A stretch of 21,593 nucleotides of DNA from Bacillota bacterium (GCA_021821225.1 JAKACR010000016.1:1-21593); one strand, 5' to 3'. Shown: positions 7,388 to 15,623, numbered from the stretch's first letter. A program made the numbers and translations. Notes: a model not told the origin generated them from the sequence alone.

Positions 7388-7714
7388 ATGTTGCCGATGT
7401 GGGAACGGGTATTTGCCGCCACGGAGCGCGGCAGGTTCGAAGTCCACAAACAGGCGACGGCGCGGCGTCTCGCCCATTTTTCCCAGGTTGACTTCCCGCG
7501 CTTCAACCTTGTTTCTCATCTGTCCCGCGTCGCCGTGCGCAGCCTGGTGCTGTGCGGGCGGCACGATGTCCAGGGTCCGCTCCGCTGTTCGCGCGAAATA
7601 AACGCCTGTCTGCCCGCCTCGCGACTGGTCGTGTTCCCGGACAGCAACCGGTATCCATTCCTCGAAGAACCGTCGGCGTTTGCGGCGCAGATCGCGGACT
7701 TCCTGCAGGACTGA
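7388..7714 (+). pseudogene. Alpha/beta hydrolase remnant (C-terminal third)
   Basis: The frame encodes about 108 residues that resemble only the C-terminal part of alpha/beta-fold hydrolases of the proline iminopeptidase/esterase type. The recognisable part is VRSLVLCGRHDVQGPLRCSR, holding the catalytic-acid region, then LPASRLVVFPDSNRYPFLEEP. The expected histidine of the S-G-H-x-P-F-x-E-x-P motif is replaced: the sequence reads SNRYPFLEEP, with Arg at 7649-7651. The oxyanion strand and the nucleophile elbow (G-x-S-x-G) are absent, because the frame starts far too late. Directly upstream is a fragment of the dispersed repeat. An ATG with AGGGAG before it (7388) could still allow translation, but the product cannot have the normal catalytic triad. 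Best read as a decaying gene. Confidence 0.7.
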
Positions 7715-7774
7715 GGTACACCTTTCGTCCGTCGCAAGATCAGCCCGCAGACGGATGCTGTGAATCTTCTCACT

Positions 7775-7783
7775 TGCTAGAAT
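7775..7783 (+). promoter_or_regulatory. Possible extended -10 promoter for the ABC exporter pair
   Basis: TGCTAGAAT is a TGn-TAGAAT extended -10. It lies 41 bases before the ATG of the first ABC gene and just after the hydrolase remnant. There is no good -35 hexamer 16-18 bases upstream. Confidence 0.35.
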
Positions 7784-7824
7784 ACCACTATCCAATCATA
7801 TCCGTAGAAGGTAGTGGCGCCCTC

Positions 7825-9657
7825 ATGTCCAACCCGCCTGCCGCCGTAACCGATATCCGCTTTAGGACGGCATTCTTCCGGCTGCTTCACCTCGGCAAAC
7901 GGTATCTGCCGCTGTATGCGGTCCTGTGTCTGCTGGCGCTCCTGTCTGCCGGAGCCGGCGCGCTGATTGCTCAGGTTCTGCGGCTCATTGTCAATGCGGC
8001 TGTCGACGGTCGGGCCGCTTTATTGACCCAGTCGCTGATACTGGGCCTCGCCATTGTCGCGACCATTGCCGTCAGCCAGTTTCTGTCGAACTGGATCAGC
8101 GCCGTGGTGGACAATCGGTCGGTCCTCTGGCTGCAGGACACATTGCTGCGCAAAGTCATGCGCATGCCCATGAGACAGTTGCGCGAGTACCACAGCGCCG
8201 ATTTGCTGAACCGCCTGCACGACTCCGCAAACGAAGCGCAATCCGCTCTCAACCAGCAGGGAATCAAGCTGTTTCGCAATGTGGCCACTGTGTTGATGAC
8301 GCTCGCCTACCTGGTTTACATCAATCCGCTGCTCGCGCTTGGCGCCGTGCTGATCGCCGCTGTCGTTCCGCTTGTCATCGCGCCCTTTGGCAAGCGCATG
8401 TCGACGCTCTACATGCGCCGCCAGGAGGCGTACGCCGTAGAGCAGGCATTCGTGCAGGAGAGCATCCAAGGAGCGGAGGTCGTCAAGAGTCTGTCTCTGA
8501 CGCCCGCCATCCACAGGCGGTACATGGCGCTGTCCGGCGCGGCGCTCGACTGGCAGCGCAAGGTGCTTTTCGGCGAGGCCGTTATGTGGCGGGCGCAGAT
8601 GCTCGTCTACATCATCGGCCTTCTGTACGCCCTTGGATTCGGCGGTTATCTGGTCGCGCGCGGGGCGCTCGACATGGGAGCCGTCGCCGGGTTTCTCGTC
8701 GCCTTCGGCAACCTGATGCATCCGGTCGGAGAGATCTCCTCGCTCTGGCCGCAATTTCAAAACGCGATCGTGCAGTCACAGCGCGTGTTCGAACTGCTGG
8801 ACCAGCCGGACGAACCGCGGGCTTCTGACGGCGCGGCCCGCATCGACATATCGCGTACTTCCGTGGCTGGAGCGGATCTTCAACTGCAGGATATTTCGTT
8901 TGGCTACCAGCCGGGCCAGTCGGTCTTGAACGGTCTCACGCTGCACATCCCGGCGGGCCAGACGACGGCGCTGGTCGGACCGAGCGGCGGCGGCAAGAGC
9001 ACGGTCATCCAACTGTTGCTCCGGTTCTACGATCCGGACGCCGGTCGCCTGCTGTTTGGCGGGAACGACCTGCGCGCCGTAGACGCAGTGGACTGGCGGC
9101 GGCAGATCGGTTTTGTCCCCCAGGAGACGCTCGTCTTTGGCGGCACGGTCTACGACAATATCCTGTGCGGCCGTCCCGGCGCCACGTCAAGCGAGGTGTT
9201 CCATGCGGCTGAACTCGCGCGTGTCGACGATTTTTTGCAGCGCTTGCCCCAGGGCTACGAAACGCAGATCGGCGAGCGCGGCCTGTTTCTGTCCGGCGGT
9301 GAACGGCAGCGGGTGGCCCTGGCGCGCGCACTGTTGCGCGATCCGGCGATTCTGCTGCTCGACGAGCCGACCTCCGCCCTGGACAGCGAAAACGAGGCGT
9401 TGCTCCAGGCGACGCTCGATCGCGCGATGCGCGGGAGGACCACGGTGGTGGTCGCCCATCGGCTCTCCACCATCCGCCACGCACAGCAGATCGCGTACGT
9501 TCGCGCCGGCAGAGTGGTGGAGAGCGGCACGCACGAGGGTCTGCTCGCCAGAGGCGGCGAATACTGCGCGCTTGACGAGGCCAGTCGCGCAGGGAGCGGA
9601 GCGGAAGTGCGGACAGCGAAAGGCGAGCCTGCTGCAAAAGAGGGTGAGAGCGCATGA
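7825..9657 (+). CDS. ABC exporter subunit 1 (fused membrane and ATPase domains)
   Basis: A 610-residue type IV (MsbA/BmrC-like) ABC half-transporter. The six-helix membrane domain occupies about residues 25-320 (LYAVLCLLALLSAGAGALIA near its start, MLVYIIGLLYALGFGGYLV later). The ATPase domain has Walker A GPSGGGKST at residue 385, the Q-loop in VPQETLVFGGTVYDN, signature LSGGERQRVALARALL at 489, Walker [13 protein letters not shown] at 509 (catalytic Glu514) and the H-loop in VVAHRLSTI. All ATPase residues are canonical. The start was set at ATG 7825, although only a weak AGAAGG site lies upstream; the frame continues upstream without a better start. It overlaps the next gene by four bases (ATGA), which points to a heterodimeric exporter. 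The substrate is unknown (lipid, drug or peptide). Confidence 0.93.
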   Translation: MSNPPAAVTDIRFRTAFFRLLHLGKRYLPLYAVLCLLALLSAGAGALIAQVLRLIVNAAVDGRAALLTQSLILGLAIVATIAVSQFLSNWISAVVDNRSVLWLQDTLLRKVMRMPMRQLREYHSADLLNRLHDSANEAQSALNQQGIKLFRNVATVLMTLAYLVYINPLLALGAVLIAAVVPLVIAPFGKRMSTLYMRRQEAYAVEQAFVQESIQGAEVVKSLSLTPAIHRRYMALSGAALDWQRKVLFGEAVMWRAQMLVYIIGLLYALGFGGYLVARGALDMGAVAGFLVAFGNLMHPVGEISSLWPQFQNAIVQSQRVFELLDQPDEPRASDGAARIDISRTSVAGADLQLQDISFGYQPGQSVLNGLTLHIPAGQTTALVGPSGGGKSTVIQLLLRFYDPDAGRLLFGGNDLRAVDAVDWRRQIGFVPQETLVFGGTVYDNILCGRPGATSSEVFHAAELARVDDFLQRLPQGYETQIGERGLFLSGGERQRVALARALLRDPAILLLDEPTSALDSENEALLQATLDRAMRGRTTVVVAHRLSTIRHAQQIAYVRAGRVVESGTHEGLLARGGEYCALDEASRAGSGAEVRTAKGEPAAKEGESA

Positions 9658-11606
9658 TGGGAATGAAACTGGCCACGGCCGGTCCGAAACGCGCGACCTG
9701 GTGGTCCGCCCTGCGTATGCTCTGGCCCTATCAGCGGCAATATTGGCTGCCGTTTGTCGCCGGCGGGATGCTCATCGGGGCCAATATCGTGTTTGAGATC
9801 GGCGCGGGCGTCGTCCAGCAGTACTTTTTCGCGGATATGAAACCGGACCGTCTCGGCGCGCTGTTCGCCCTCATGCGCGATTGCGGCGGCGTCGGTCTCG
9901 GTTTGATCATTTTGGCCGCCCTGCAGTACTTCTGCCGCCATCTCGCCAGTTCTTATGCGACCCGTTCGCTCAATGCCGCCCTATTGCAAAAAGTGCATCG
10001 TTTCCCGTTCGCCTGGCTGCAGCGTTTTCATTCGGCGGACCTAGTTTCGCGCCTGACCAACGACACTGGTCTGGCGAACAATCTGCTGTCCTCATTGATT
10101 GACGACGTGTTGTATCAAATTTTTTTGGGCGCCGTCGCCCTGTGGTACTTGCTTGGCATCAACGCCGCCGCCGCACTCATCGCCATGCTGGTGGGCCCGG
10201 TGCTGTTCGCGCTGGGACGGTTTTTTGACGGGCGCATCCGCCGCATGTCAGAGCAAATTCAGGAGCAGGATGCGGCGATTCGCGCGTGCGTCCAGGAATC
10301 GCTGCAGGAGATGGCGGCCATCCGCGCCTTCGGTCTGGAGGCGCGCACGGTTGCGGACTACACGGTCGGCCGTGCCGGACAGAATCGCCTGAAGTTGCGC
10401 CGGGAGTGGATGCAGTCGGCCATGTGGCAATTGGTGTTTCTGGTGCAGGGCAGTGCGCAGATCCTCTCGGCCGTGCTGGTCGCAGAGCGCGCTTTGCACG
10501 GTAGCGTCTCGCCCGGCCAGGTGATGACCTTTGTCTTTCTCATGTCCAATGTGCAACAGCCCTTCATGCGGATGTCTCAGGTGTGGAACAACATCCAGAG
10601 GGCGCTTGGCGCAAGCGACCGCCTGCGCCGCTTGGACAGTGTGCCGCTTGAGAGAGACAGCGCGGCAGTCGCTCGTTCGCCCGGCGTTTGTTCCGGAGCA
10701 GAGGAGGTGCGGGCCGATGACGATATGGCCGCCGCTCATGTCGGCGCAAGAGCCGTCGTCGGGGCTGGGCAGACTGCCGATATTCATGCCGGCCAAACCG
10801 TCTCCGGAACGGGTTTTCCGGATGATGGATACGCCATCGAAATCCACGATGTGACATTCACGCCCGGACGGGACGCGGACATGGCTGACTGGATTGATCC
10901 GTCCGCGTTATCCGGAGCCGGCGCGCTGGAGAAACCTCTCTTTCGCAACCTGTGGCTGGCGGTGCGGCCGCAGGAGACCGTCGCGCTCGTCGGAGCCAGC
11001 GGCGCCGGAAAGACGACCGCCGCGCGTCTGCTGTGCGGCCTGTACCGGCCCGAGTCGGGCGATGTGCGGATCGGCGGGGTTTCCATCCTGGCCGAACCGG
11101 AGCGCGCCCGCCGGCTGCTTGCTATGGTGACGCAGAATCCCTATCTTTTCAGCGGAACCGTCCGGGAAAACATCGCCTTCGGGGTGGACGGCGCAACCGA
11201 TGAAGCGGTTATGGAGGCAGCGCAGCGCGCGCAGGTCCACGAATTTGTGACGGGTCTTGAACAGGGTTACGAAACGGTTGTCGGCGAACAGGGGTACAAG
11301 CTCTCCGGCGGCCAACGGCAGCGGATCGCCATCGCCCGCGCCCTGTTGCGCGATGCTCCGGTGCTGATTCTCGACGAACCGACATCCGCCCTGGACAATG
11401 AGACCGAACGCGCGATCCAGCGCGCGCTGGAGGATATGGCGCACAAGAAGACGCTTGTCATCATCGCGCACCGACTCTCGACCATCCGGAACGCGGACCG
11501 CATCATCGTGCTCGAACGCGGCGGCATTGTCGAGGACGGGACGCACGGCGAGCTGTTGCAACGCGGCGGTCCTTACGCCCGCCTGATCGAACTTCAGGGC
11601 GGCTGA
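9654..11606 (+). CDS. ABC exporter subunit 2 (fused membrane and ATPase domains, long linker)
   Basis: A 650-residue ABC half-transporter, translationally coupled to the gene before it through an ATGA overlap; ATG 9657 and 9663 are alternative starts. The membrane domain spans about residues 15-325. Walker A is GASGAGKTT at 447, the Q-loop is in [15 protein letters not shown], the signature [16 protein letters not shown] at 550, Walker [13 protein letters not shown] at 570 (Glu575), and the H-loop in IIAHRLSTI. Both partners therefore look ATP-hydrolysing, unlike exporters with one degenerate site. Two oddities stand out. A low-complexity Ala/Gly/Val/Asp-rich stretch of about 65 residues lies between the membrane and ATPase domains (about 326-392). 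About 20 extra residues ([20 protein letters not shown]) sit early in the ATPase domain, between its first strands. Confidence 0.92.
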   Translation: MMGMKLATAGPKRATWWSALRMLWPYQRQYWLPFVAGGMLIGANIVFEIGAGVVQQYFFADMKPDRLGALFALMRDCGGVGLGLIILAALQYFCRHLASSYATRSLNAALLQKVHRFPFAWLQRFHSADLVSRLTNDTGLANNLLSSLIDDVLYQIFLGAVALWYLLGINAAAALIAMLVGPVLFALGRFFDGRIRRMSEQIQEQDAAIRACVQESLQEMAAIRAFGLEARTVADYTVGRAGQNRLKLRREWMQSAMWQLVFLVQGSAQILSAVLVAERALHGSVSPGQVMTFVFLMSNVQQPFMRMSQVWNNIQRALGASDRLRRLDSVPLERDSAAVARSPGVCSGAEEVRADDDMAAAHVGARAVVGAGQTADIHAGQTVSGTGFPDDGYAIEIHDVTFTPGRDADMADWIDPSALSGAGALEKPLFRNLWLAVRPQETVALVGASGAGKTTAARLLCGLYRPESGDVRIGGVSILAEPERARRLLAMVTQNPYLFSGTVRENIAFGVDGATDEAVMEAAQRAQVHEFVTGLEQGYETVVGEQGYKLSGGQRQRIAIARALLRDAPVLILDEPTSALDNETERAIQRALEDMAHKKTLVIIAHRLSTIRNADRIIVLERGGIVEDGTHGELLQRGGPYARLIELQGG

Positions 11607-11625
11607 GGCGCGGGCCGACGGACTT

Positions 11626-13095
11626 TTATTCTTTCGCGTCCCCCGGTCCGCCGCGTCCATAGCTGTGTAGAGGAGCGGCGATCCGCTCCAGTGATTGGCC
11701 TTCCGCTTTGACGCCGATCCACAGTTCCGTCAGTCCGCCGATGACCATTAACAGCGCCCCGATCATGTACCCGTCAAAGACATCGGAGATGGATCCGCTC
11801 TGGATCAATGCTCCAAAGATCGGCGGAGCCGCAACTCCGCCGACCAGTGTGCCGATCGCGTAGATGAACGCGATGGCCATAGCCCTGGCTTCCACAGGGA
11901 ATACTTCGCTGGCGGTCAGGTAGGCGGCGCTTGCGCCGGCTGACGCAAAGAAAAAGACGATGGACCAGGCTATTGTGATGGTGACCGCCGACAGCATATG
12001 GCCTTCAAACAGCAGTCCGGTAAAAACGAGCAACACGCCCGAAAGGATGTACGTGCTGGCGATCATGGGCCTGCGCCCCCAGCGGTCAAAGAGCGGGCCA
12101 AGCAACCAGGGGCCGAGCAGATTGCCCGCCGCAAACGGGAATATATAGTACCCGACATCCGCCGGGCGCACGCCGAAAAACGCCGTCAGGACCAGCGCCT
12201 CGGTAAAAAAAATCGCATTGTACAAAAACGCCTGCGTCACCATCAGGGAGAGAGACAGGACGGTGCGCTTCGGATAGGTGTGCAGCATCGTGCCGACGAT
12301 CCTGCTGAATCCCACCACCTGTGAGGGATCGATCGTGATGGTCCAGTCGGGTCGGGCGAGAACGCCATGTTGCCTACCCACCTTCTCTTCGATGTCGCGC
12401 ATGACCGTCTCCGCCTCGTCTGTCCGGTGATGCGTGATCAGCCAGCGCGGACTCTCCGGGACCAGGCGGCGCACCAACACCACCGCGACAGCCAGGATTG
12501 CGCCGAACAGGAAAGATACGCGCCAGCCCCAGGTTGGGCTGATCAAGTGCGGATTCAACAACAGGATGGATTCGGCGCTGCCCACGGCCGTGCCGATCCA
12601 CCAACTGCTGTTGATCGCCAGATCGGCCCAGCCGCGGTGCGCCGCGGGGATGAGTTCATCAATGGCAGAATTGATCGCCGCGTATTCTCCGCCGATCCCG
12701 ATGCCGGTCATGAAACGGAAGACCGCAAAGGAAGGGGCGTTCCACGCCAGACCGGACAGGACCGTGAAGACGGCGTACCAGAGCAGTGTGAACATGAAAA
12801 GCTTCTTGCGTCCGAGGCGGTCTGTCAAATAGCCCAGCACGAGCGCGCCGGCAACGGCCCCGGCCAGATAGAGTCCATCGGAAAACCCAATCTGCGCCGC
12901 GCTGAGGCTGAGTCCCGCGTGCGTCTCCAGCATCGGGCCGATGGCGCCGACAATCGTGACTTCAAGGCCGTCCAGGATCCAGGTGATGCCCAGAGAAATG
13001 ACGACCAGCCAGTGCCACCGGCCCCAGGGAAGGCGGTCGAGGCGAGCGGGGATGTCCGTCACAACAGGCGAAGCGTTCAACGGCATCTCTCCCAA
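11626..13095 (-). CDS. MFS transporter (sugar/metabolite porter type)
   Basis: Major facilitator superfamily permease of about 489 residues with 12 predicted helices. Family motifs are GYLTDRLGRKKLFMF (loop 2-3), RFMTGIGIGGEYAAINSAID (helix 4), PESPRWLITHHRTDEAE (loop 6-7) and DRWGRRPMIAS (loop 8-9). The pattern resembles the sugar-porter/metabolite-H+ symporter branch; the substrate is not deducible. Start choice: TTG with CAA at 13093-13095 lies ten bases after a good GGAGG on the minus strand. ATG (complement of 13084-13086) has a GGGAGAG site that directly touches it, which is too close. The frame is open further up to 13137 without a site. It is convergent with the ABC genes, whose stop is 20 bases away, with no obvious terminator between them. 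Confidence 0.9.
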   Translation of the reverse strand: MGEMPLNASPVVTDIPARLDRLPWGRWHWLVVISLGITWILDGLEVTIVGAIGPMLETHAGLSLSAAQIGFSDGLYLAGAVAGALVLGYLTDRLGRKKLFMFTLLWYAVFTVLSGLAWNAPSFAVFRFMTGIGIGGEYAAINSAIDELIPAAHRGWADLAINSSWWIGTAVGSAESILLLNPHLISPTWGWRVSFLFGAILAVAVVLVRRLVPESPRWLITHHRTDEAETVMRDIEEKVGRQHGVLARPDWTITIDPSQVVGFSRIVGTMLHTYPKRTVLSLSLMVTQAFLYNAIFFTEALVLTAFFGVRPADVGYYIFPFAAGNLLGPWLLGPLFDRWGRRPMIASTYILSGVLLVFTGLLFEGHMLSAVTITIAWSIVFFFASAGASAAYLTASEVFPVEARAMAIAFIYAIGTLVGGVAAPPIFGALIQSGSISDVFDGYMIGALLMVIGGLTELWIGVKAEGQSLERIAAPLHSYGRGGPGDAKE

Positions 13096-13163
13096 AAGGA
13101 AAAATCCTCCGGTGTCCGCCGGAAAAGCGAGTTCCAAGCCGGTGGATGGAGGTGGTATTTACA

Positions 13164-13214
13164 ATGAATTCATTTTCCGGACGCGATCGTCATGCTTACG
13201 CAATCGCATGCTTA
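13164..13214 (-). promoter_or_regulatory. Palindrome and direct repeats in the leader of the minus-strand MFS gene
   Basis: Two copies of CATGCTTA lie at 13191-13198 and 13207-13214 (16-base period, about one and a half helical turns). A 12-bp perfect palindrome AATGAATTCATT lies close by (13163-13174). They fall just downstream of the proposed -10 of the minus-strand promoter, so they could be regulator-binding sites. No regulator was identified. Confidence 0.3.
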
Positions 13215-13218
13215 ACTG

Positions 13219-13227
13219 AGTATAACA
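13219..13227 (-). promoter_or_regulatory. Extended -10 promoter for the minus-strand MFS gene
   Basis: Read on the minus strand this is TGTTATACT, a TGn-TATACT extended -10. It lies about 125 bases before the proposed start of the MFS gene. No -35 match is at the right distance. Confidence 0.45.
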
Positions 13228-13250
13228 CAGTGTCCATGACTCCGCTTTTT

Positions 13251-13303
13251 CCATGTCCCATTGCACTGCGCGGGTCAACCCTGCCCACTTTTTGAACAGG
13301 CTC
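13251..13303 (+). repeat. Truncated copy of the dispersed repeat (right end)
   Basis: CCATGTCCCATTGCAC (13251-13266) is identical to 14664-14679. The terminal 23 bases (13281-13303, starting CTGCCCACTTTTTG) are identical to 14694-14716. The 14 bases between differ. The left half of the element is missing, so this is a truncated copy in the same orientation as the intact one. Confidence 0.85.
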
Positions 13304-13771
13304 CTAGCGCCCAGTTTCGAGGCATTGATGAACCACCTCTTGAGGTTTCGGGCGGAGTACTTCACAATTACGTGAAGACGGTTGATTTGGAGAAATATCT
13401 TTTGCCGGGAATGAATAAAGTATATATCCAGTACGCGCTTCCAACTTTTTGGGACGTACAGGGCACAGCGCATTTGATGAGGTGCTTTTCACTAAACGAG
13501 AAACTGTCTTTGCAACGCGATCGTTGGCGATTGGATCCTGAATGTCGTCGGAGATGCGCCTCGTCGGGAATCATGTTGAGTCACTGGATGTTCTCTACGG
13601 TCCAGGGGAGAGCAGCAGACAAAGTTGCTTGGGGACATGGGATAAACCAAATTCCGACAGGGAAACGCCAGTAGATACAGCGTTTGACTGGAGCCAAAAA
13701 CGCAATATCTGGGATCCTATCGCCTGTCCAGTGGACTTTATCCCCATTCTCCTGAGGTGGAGGAGGGGCCT
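13304..13771. other. Gene-poor region with no convincing gene
   Basis: Between the truncated repeat and the dehydrogenase gene the sequence is visibly AT-richer than its flanks. A frame is open across 13261-13674 and includes protein-like segments such as PPLEVSGGVLHNYVKTVDLE and KYLLPGMNKVYIQYALP. However, it starts inside the repeat, lacks a ribosome binding site and runs through a second repeat fragment. No family was recognised. It may be a decayed foreign gene. Positions 13662-13759 hold nothing identifiable. Confidence 0.4.
13628..13661 (+). repeat. Truncated copy of the dispersed repeat (inner arm)
   Basis: CTTGGGGACATGGGATAAA matches 14551-14568 with one extra G. The following CCAAATTCCGACAGG resembles the reverse complement of 14643-14659 (CCAAATTACGGCAGG). 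The terminal inverted repeat is not present on the left. It is an internal piece or a decayed left end. Confidence 0.7.
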
Positions 13772-14521
13772 ATGCCGCGGTATGAATCGGAATTGGCGGG
13801 GAAAGTCGCGGTCGTGACGGGAGCGGGCAGGGGGATCGGCAGAGCGATCGCGCTTGGCTATGTCAGAGCGGGCGCCGCGGTGTGTTGCGCCGCCCGGACA
13901 GAGTCTGAGATCGACGGCGCGGTGGACGAGATGGAGGCAAGCGGCGGCGCAGGCCTGGCCGTGCAGACGGACGTGACGCAACGGGTGTCCGTGCGGAATC
14001 TGTACGATGCGGCTGCCCGGCGCTTTGGCGGCATCGATTTGGTCGTGATCAACGCCGGTGTGAGTTTCGACCACCGCACCGTGGAAGAAAGCGATCCGGA
14101 GCAATGGAAGGCCACCATGGAGGTGAATATGACGGGGGCGTACTACTGCGCGCAGGAAGCGATTCCCCACCTGAAGCGGCGGGGTGGAGGCAAGATGATC
14201 TTCGTGGGTTCCGGCCTGGGTCACCGCGGGATTCCCGAAAGGTCGGCGTACGCCTGTTCCAAGGCTGGCGTATGGATGCTCACCCGGGTTCTCGCGCAGG
14301 AACTGTGGCCGCACGGCATCGCGGTGAACGAATTGATTCCCGGTCCTGTGCAGACATCGATCGACGGCGGGCGGCCGGACGACAGAAACGCCGTGTCCCG
14401 GATCGCGAGTGAATGGCACAAGACGCCGGAGGACATCGTGTCCCTGGCCCTGTTTCTGGCCACTCAGCCTGCGCTGGGACCGACCGGCCAGACATTCAGC
14501 ATGATGCGGCGCGATCTTTGA
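13772..14521 (+). CDS. Short-chain dehydrogenase/reductase (SDR), FabG-like
   Basis: A 249-residue classical SDR with a Rossmann fold that uses NAD(P)H. The glycine motif is TGAGRGIGRAIALG in the first strand-helix, and VINAGVSF holds the NAG element. The catalytic residues are Ser147 (FVGSGLG), Tyr160 and Lys164 in YACSK. The Arg-rich position after the first glycine loop and ARTESE in strand 2 suggest NADP(H), but this is weak. The C-terminal DIVSLALFLATQPALGPTGQ is typical of 3-oxoacyl-reductase-like members. The substrate is unknown. ATG 13772 has GGAGGAGGGG (13760-13769) just upstream. The stop lies inside the 8-bp duplication flanking the inserted repeat; without that insertion the AAA ATPase start would be only about 20 bases away, so the two were probably an operon. 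Confidence 0.9.
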   Translation: MPRYESELAGKVAVVTGAGRGIGRAIALGYVRAGAAVCCAARTESEIDGAVDEMEASGGAGLAVQTDVTQRVSVRNLYDAAARRFGGIDLVVINAGVSFDHRTVEESDPEQWKATMEVNMTGAYYCAQEAIPHLKRRGGGKMIFVGSGLGHRGIPERSAYACSKAGVWMLTRVLAQELWPHGIAVNELIPGPVQTSIDGGRPDDRNAVSRIASEWHKTPEDIVSLALFLATQPALGPTGQTFSMMRRDL

Positions 14522-14722
14522 GCGGTTGTTCAAAAAGTGGGCAGAACTCCCTTGGGACATGGGATAAAGTCCGCACAGCAGGCGCCCCAATCCCCCTGTC
14601 GTGTTTGAGGCTTCAGTCAAACACGACAGGCACCATAGTGCGCCTGCCGTAATTTGGGTGATCCCATGTCCCATTGCACCGTGCGCGTCTTACCTGCCCA
14701 CTTTTTGAACAGGCTCTTTGAG
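14515..14722. repeat. 8-bp flanking direct repeats of the inserted element
   Basis: TCTTTGAG occurs at 14515-14522 and again at 14715-14722, immediately outside the terminal inverted repeats of the element. This is the pattern of a target-site duplication. The left copy contains the stop codon of the dehydrogenase gene. The right copy begins the ribosome binding region of the next gene (GAGAGGGTGA). Confidence 0.75.
14523..14714. mobile_element. Intact miniature inverted-repeat element (MITE-like), about 192 bp
   Basis: The element has no coding capacity. Its terminal arms TGTTCAAAAAGTGGGCAG (14527-14544) and CTGCCCACTTTTTGAACA (14694-14711) are perfect 18-bp inverted repeats. Nested inside are GGGACATGGGAT (14554-14565) with ATCCCATGTCCC (14661-14672), CAGGCGC with GCGCCTG, and a 14-bp perfect stem CCTGTCGTGTTTGA (14595-14608) with an eight-base loop. 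A transcript could fold into one long hairpin. Flanking 8-bp duplications show that it moved as a unit. Partial relatives occur elsewhere in the window. Transposition would need a transposase supplied in trans. An 8-9 bp duplication fits IS256 or ISL3-type enzymes, but no assignment can be made from here. Confidence 0.8.
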
Positions 14723-14733
14723 AGGGTGATTCC

Positions 14734-15471
14734 GTGTTTCTGCGCGAAGTCCGTTTGTTCGATTGGCCGCAAAAGCCGGCGTACCCGTTTGACCTGCCGG
14801 CTTTTCAGGGCATCGACTCCCTGGATTTCAACCGATTCATCACGTTTTTCGTGGGGGAGAATGGGACGGGCAAGTCCACCCTGCTGGAGTCCCTGGCGAT
14901 CCAGGCGGGATTCAACCCGGAGGGCGGTTCCAGGGGAAACCGGTTTTCCACCGCGCAGACGGAATCGGAATTGTGGGATCACCTCAAACTGAGCTGGCTG
15001 CCAAAGGCGACCGAAGGATTCTTTTTTCGCGCGGAGAGTTTTTTCAACTTTGCGAGCTATATTGATGAGATGGCGAAGGAGCCTTTTGCGGGCGACGCCT
15101 ACCGGGCGTACGGCGGAAAATCCCTGCACGAACAGTCGCACGACGAATCGTTTCTCAACCTTTTTTCCAGACGGCTGTCCAGCCGCCGGCCCGCCCTGTA
15201 CCTGCTGGATGAACCCGAGGCGGCCCTCTCGCCGATGCGGCAACTGGCCCTGCTGCGCATCCTGCGCGACCATGAGCGGACGGGACGGTCCCAGTTCATC
15301 GTCGCGACGCACTCGCCGATTCTCATGGGGTATCCGGGCGCCGCGCTCTTCAGTTTTGACGACGGTCCCATCCGACCTGTTCGCTATGAGGACACCCCGC
15401 ATGTGGCCATCACAAGGAGATTCCTGAATTCTCCCGAGTCGATGCTGCGCGAGCTGTTCAGCGACGATTAG
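14734..15471 (+). CDS. AAA/ABC-type ATPase, predicted (COG3910-like)
   Basis: A 245-residue stand-alone ATPase of the SMC/ABC-like AAA type. Walker A is GENGTGKST at residue 41, Walker B is ALYLLDEPEAALS near 154 (Asp159, Glu160), a signature-like segment SHDESFLNLFSRRLSSRRPA precedes it, and the switch histidine is in VATHSPILM. There is no membrane or DNA-binding domain. Proteins of this kind are widespread and poorly characterised; some relatives belong to defence or transport systems, but nothing here proves either. The start is GTG 14734 after GAGAGGGTGA (14720-14729). That site consists partly of the target duplication of the inserted repeat. The gene probably once followed the dehydrogenase directly. 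Confidence 0.85.
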   Translation: MFLREVRLFDWPQKPAYPFDLPAFQGIDSLDFNRFITFFVGENGTGKSTLLESLAIQAGFNPEGGSRGNRFSTAQTESELWDHLKLSWLPKATEGFFFRAESFFNFASYIDEMAKEPFAGDAYRAYGGKSLHEQSHDESFLNLFSRRLSSRRPALYLLDEPEAALSPMRQLALLRILRDHERTGRSQFIVATHSPILMGYPGAALFSFDDGPIRPVRYEDTPHVAITRRFLNSPESMLRELFSDD

Positions 15472-15594
15472 CGCCAGATCTGCGGGGGAGTAGAGCCAAA
15501 AATATTTGTCAGCTTGTAACCTTATCACATGTTCCCTAGGTGGGACCCCTTCATCAGATCGGATGAAACGGATCGCTGAGTTGTCAGTTTTCCG

Positions 15595-15623
15595 TTGACA
15601 ACATCGGTGGATGAGGCTACCAT
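15595..15623 (+). promoter_or_regulatory. Sigma-A promoter for the small secreted protein
   Basis: TTGACA (15595-15600) is a perfect -35 element. After 17 bases comes TACCAT (15618-15623) as the -10, with CATAAT three bases further on as an alternative. It lies about 37 bases before the start of the secreted-protein gene and is among the strongest promoter matches in the window. The 120 bases upstream of it hold nothing else recognisable. Confidence 0.75.

Noticed and set aside
7785..7818. Hairpin in the leader of the first ABC gene (CCACTA with TAGTGG)
   Set aside because: Only six pairs with a long loop; not distinguishable from chance.
8020..8760. Minus-strand open frame opposite the first ABC exporter gene
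   Set aside because: No motifs, unusual composition, and the plus-strand gene is unambiguous.
12367..13167. Plus-strand open frame of 266 codons opposite the minus-strand MFS gene
   Set aside because: The minus-strand product has full MFS motifs; the plus frame is rich in Arg, Gln and Asp without any pattern.
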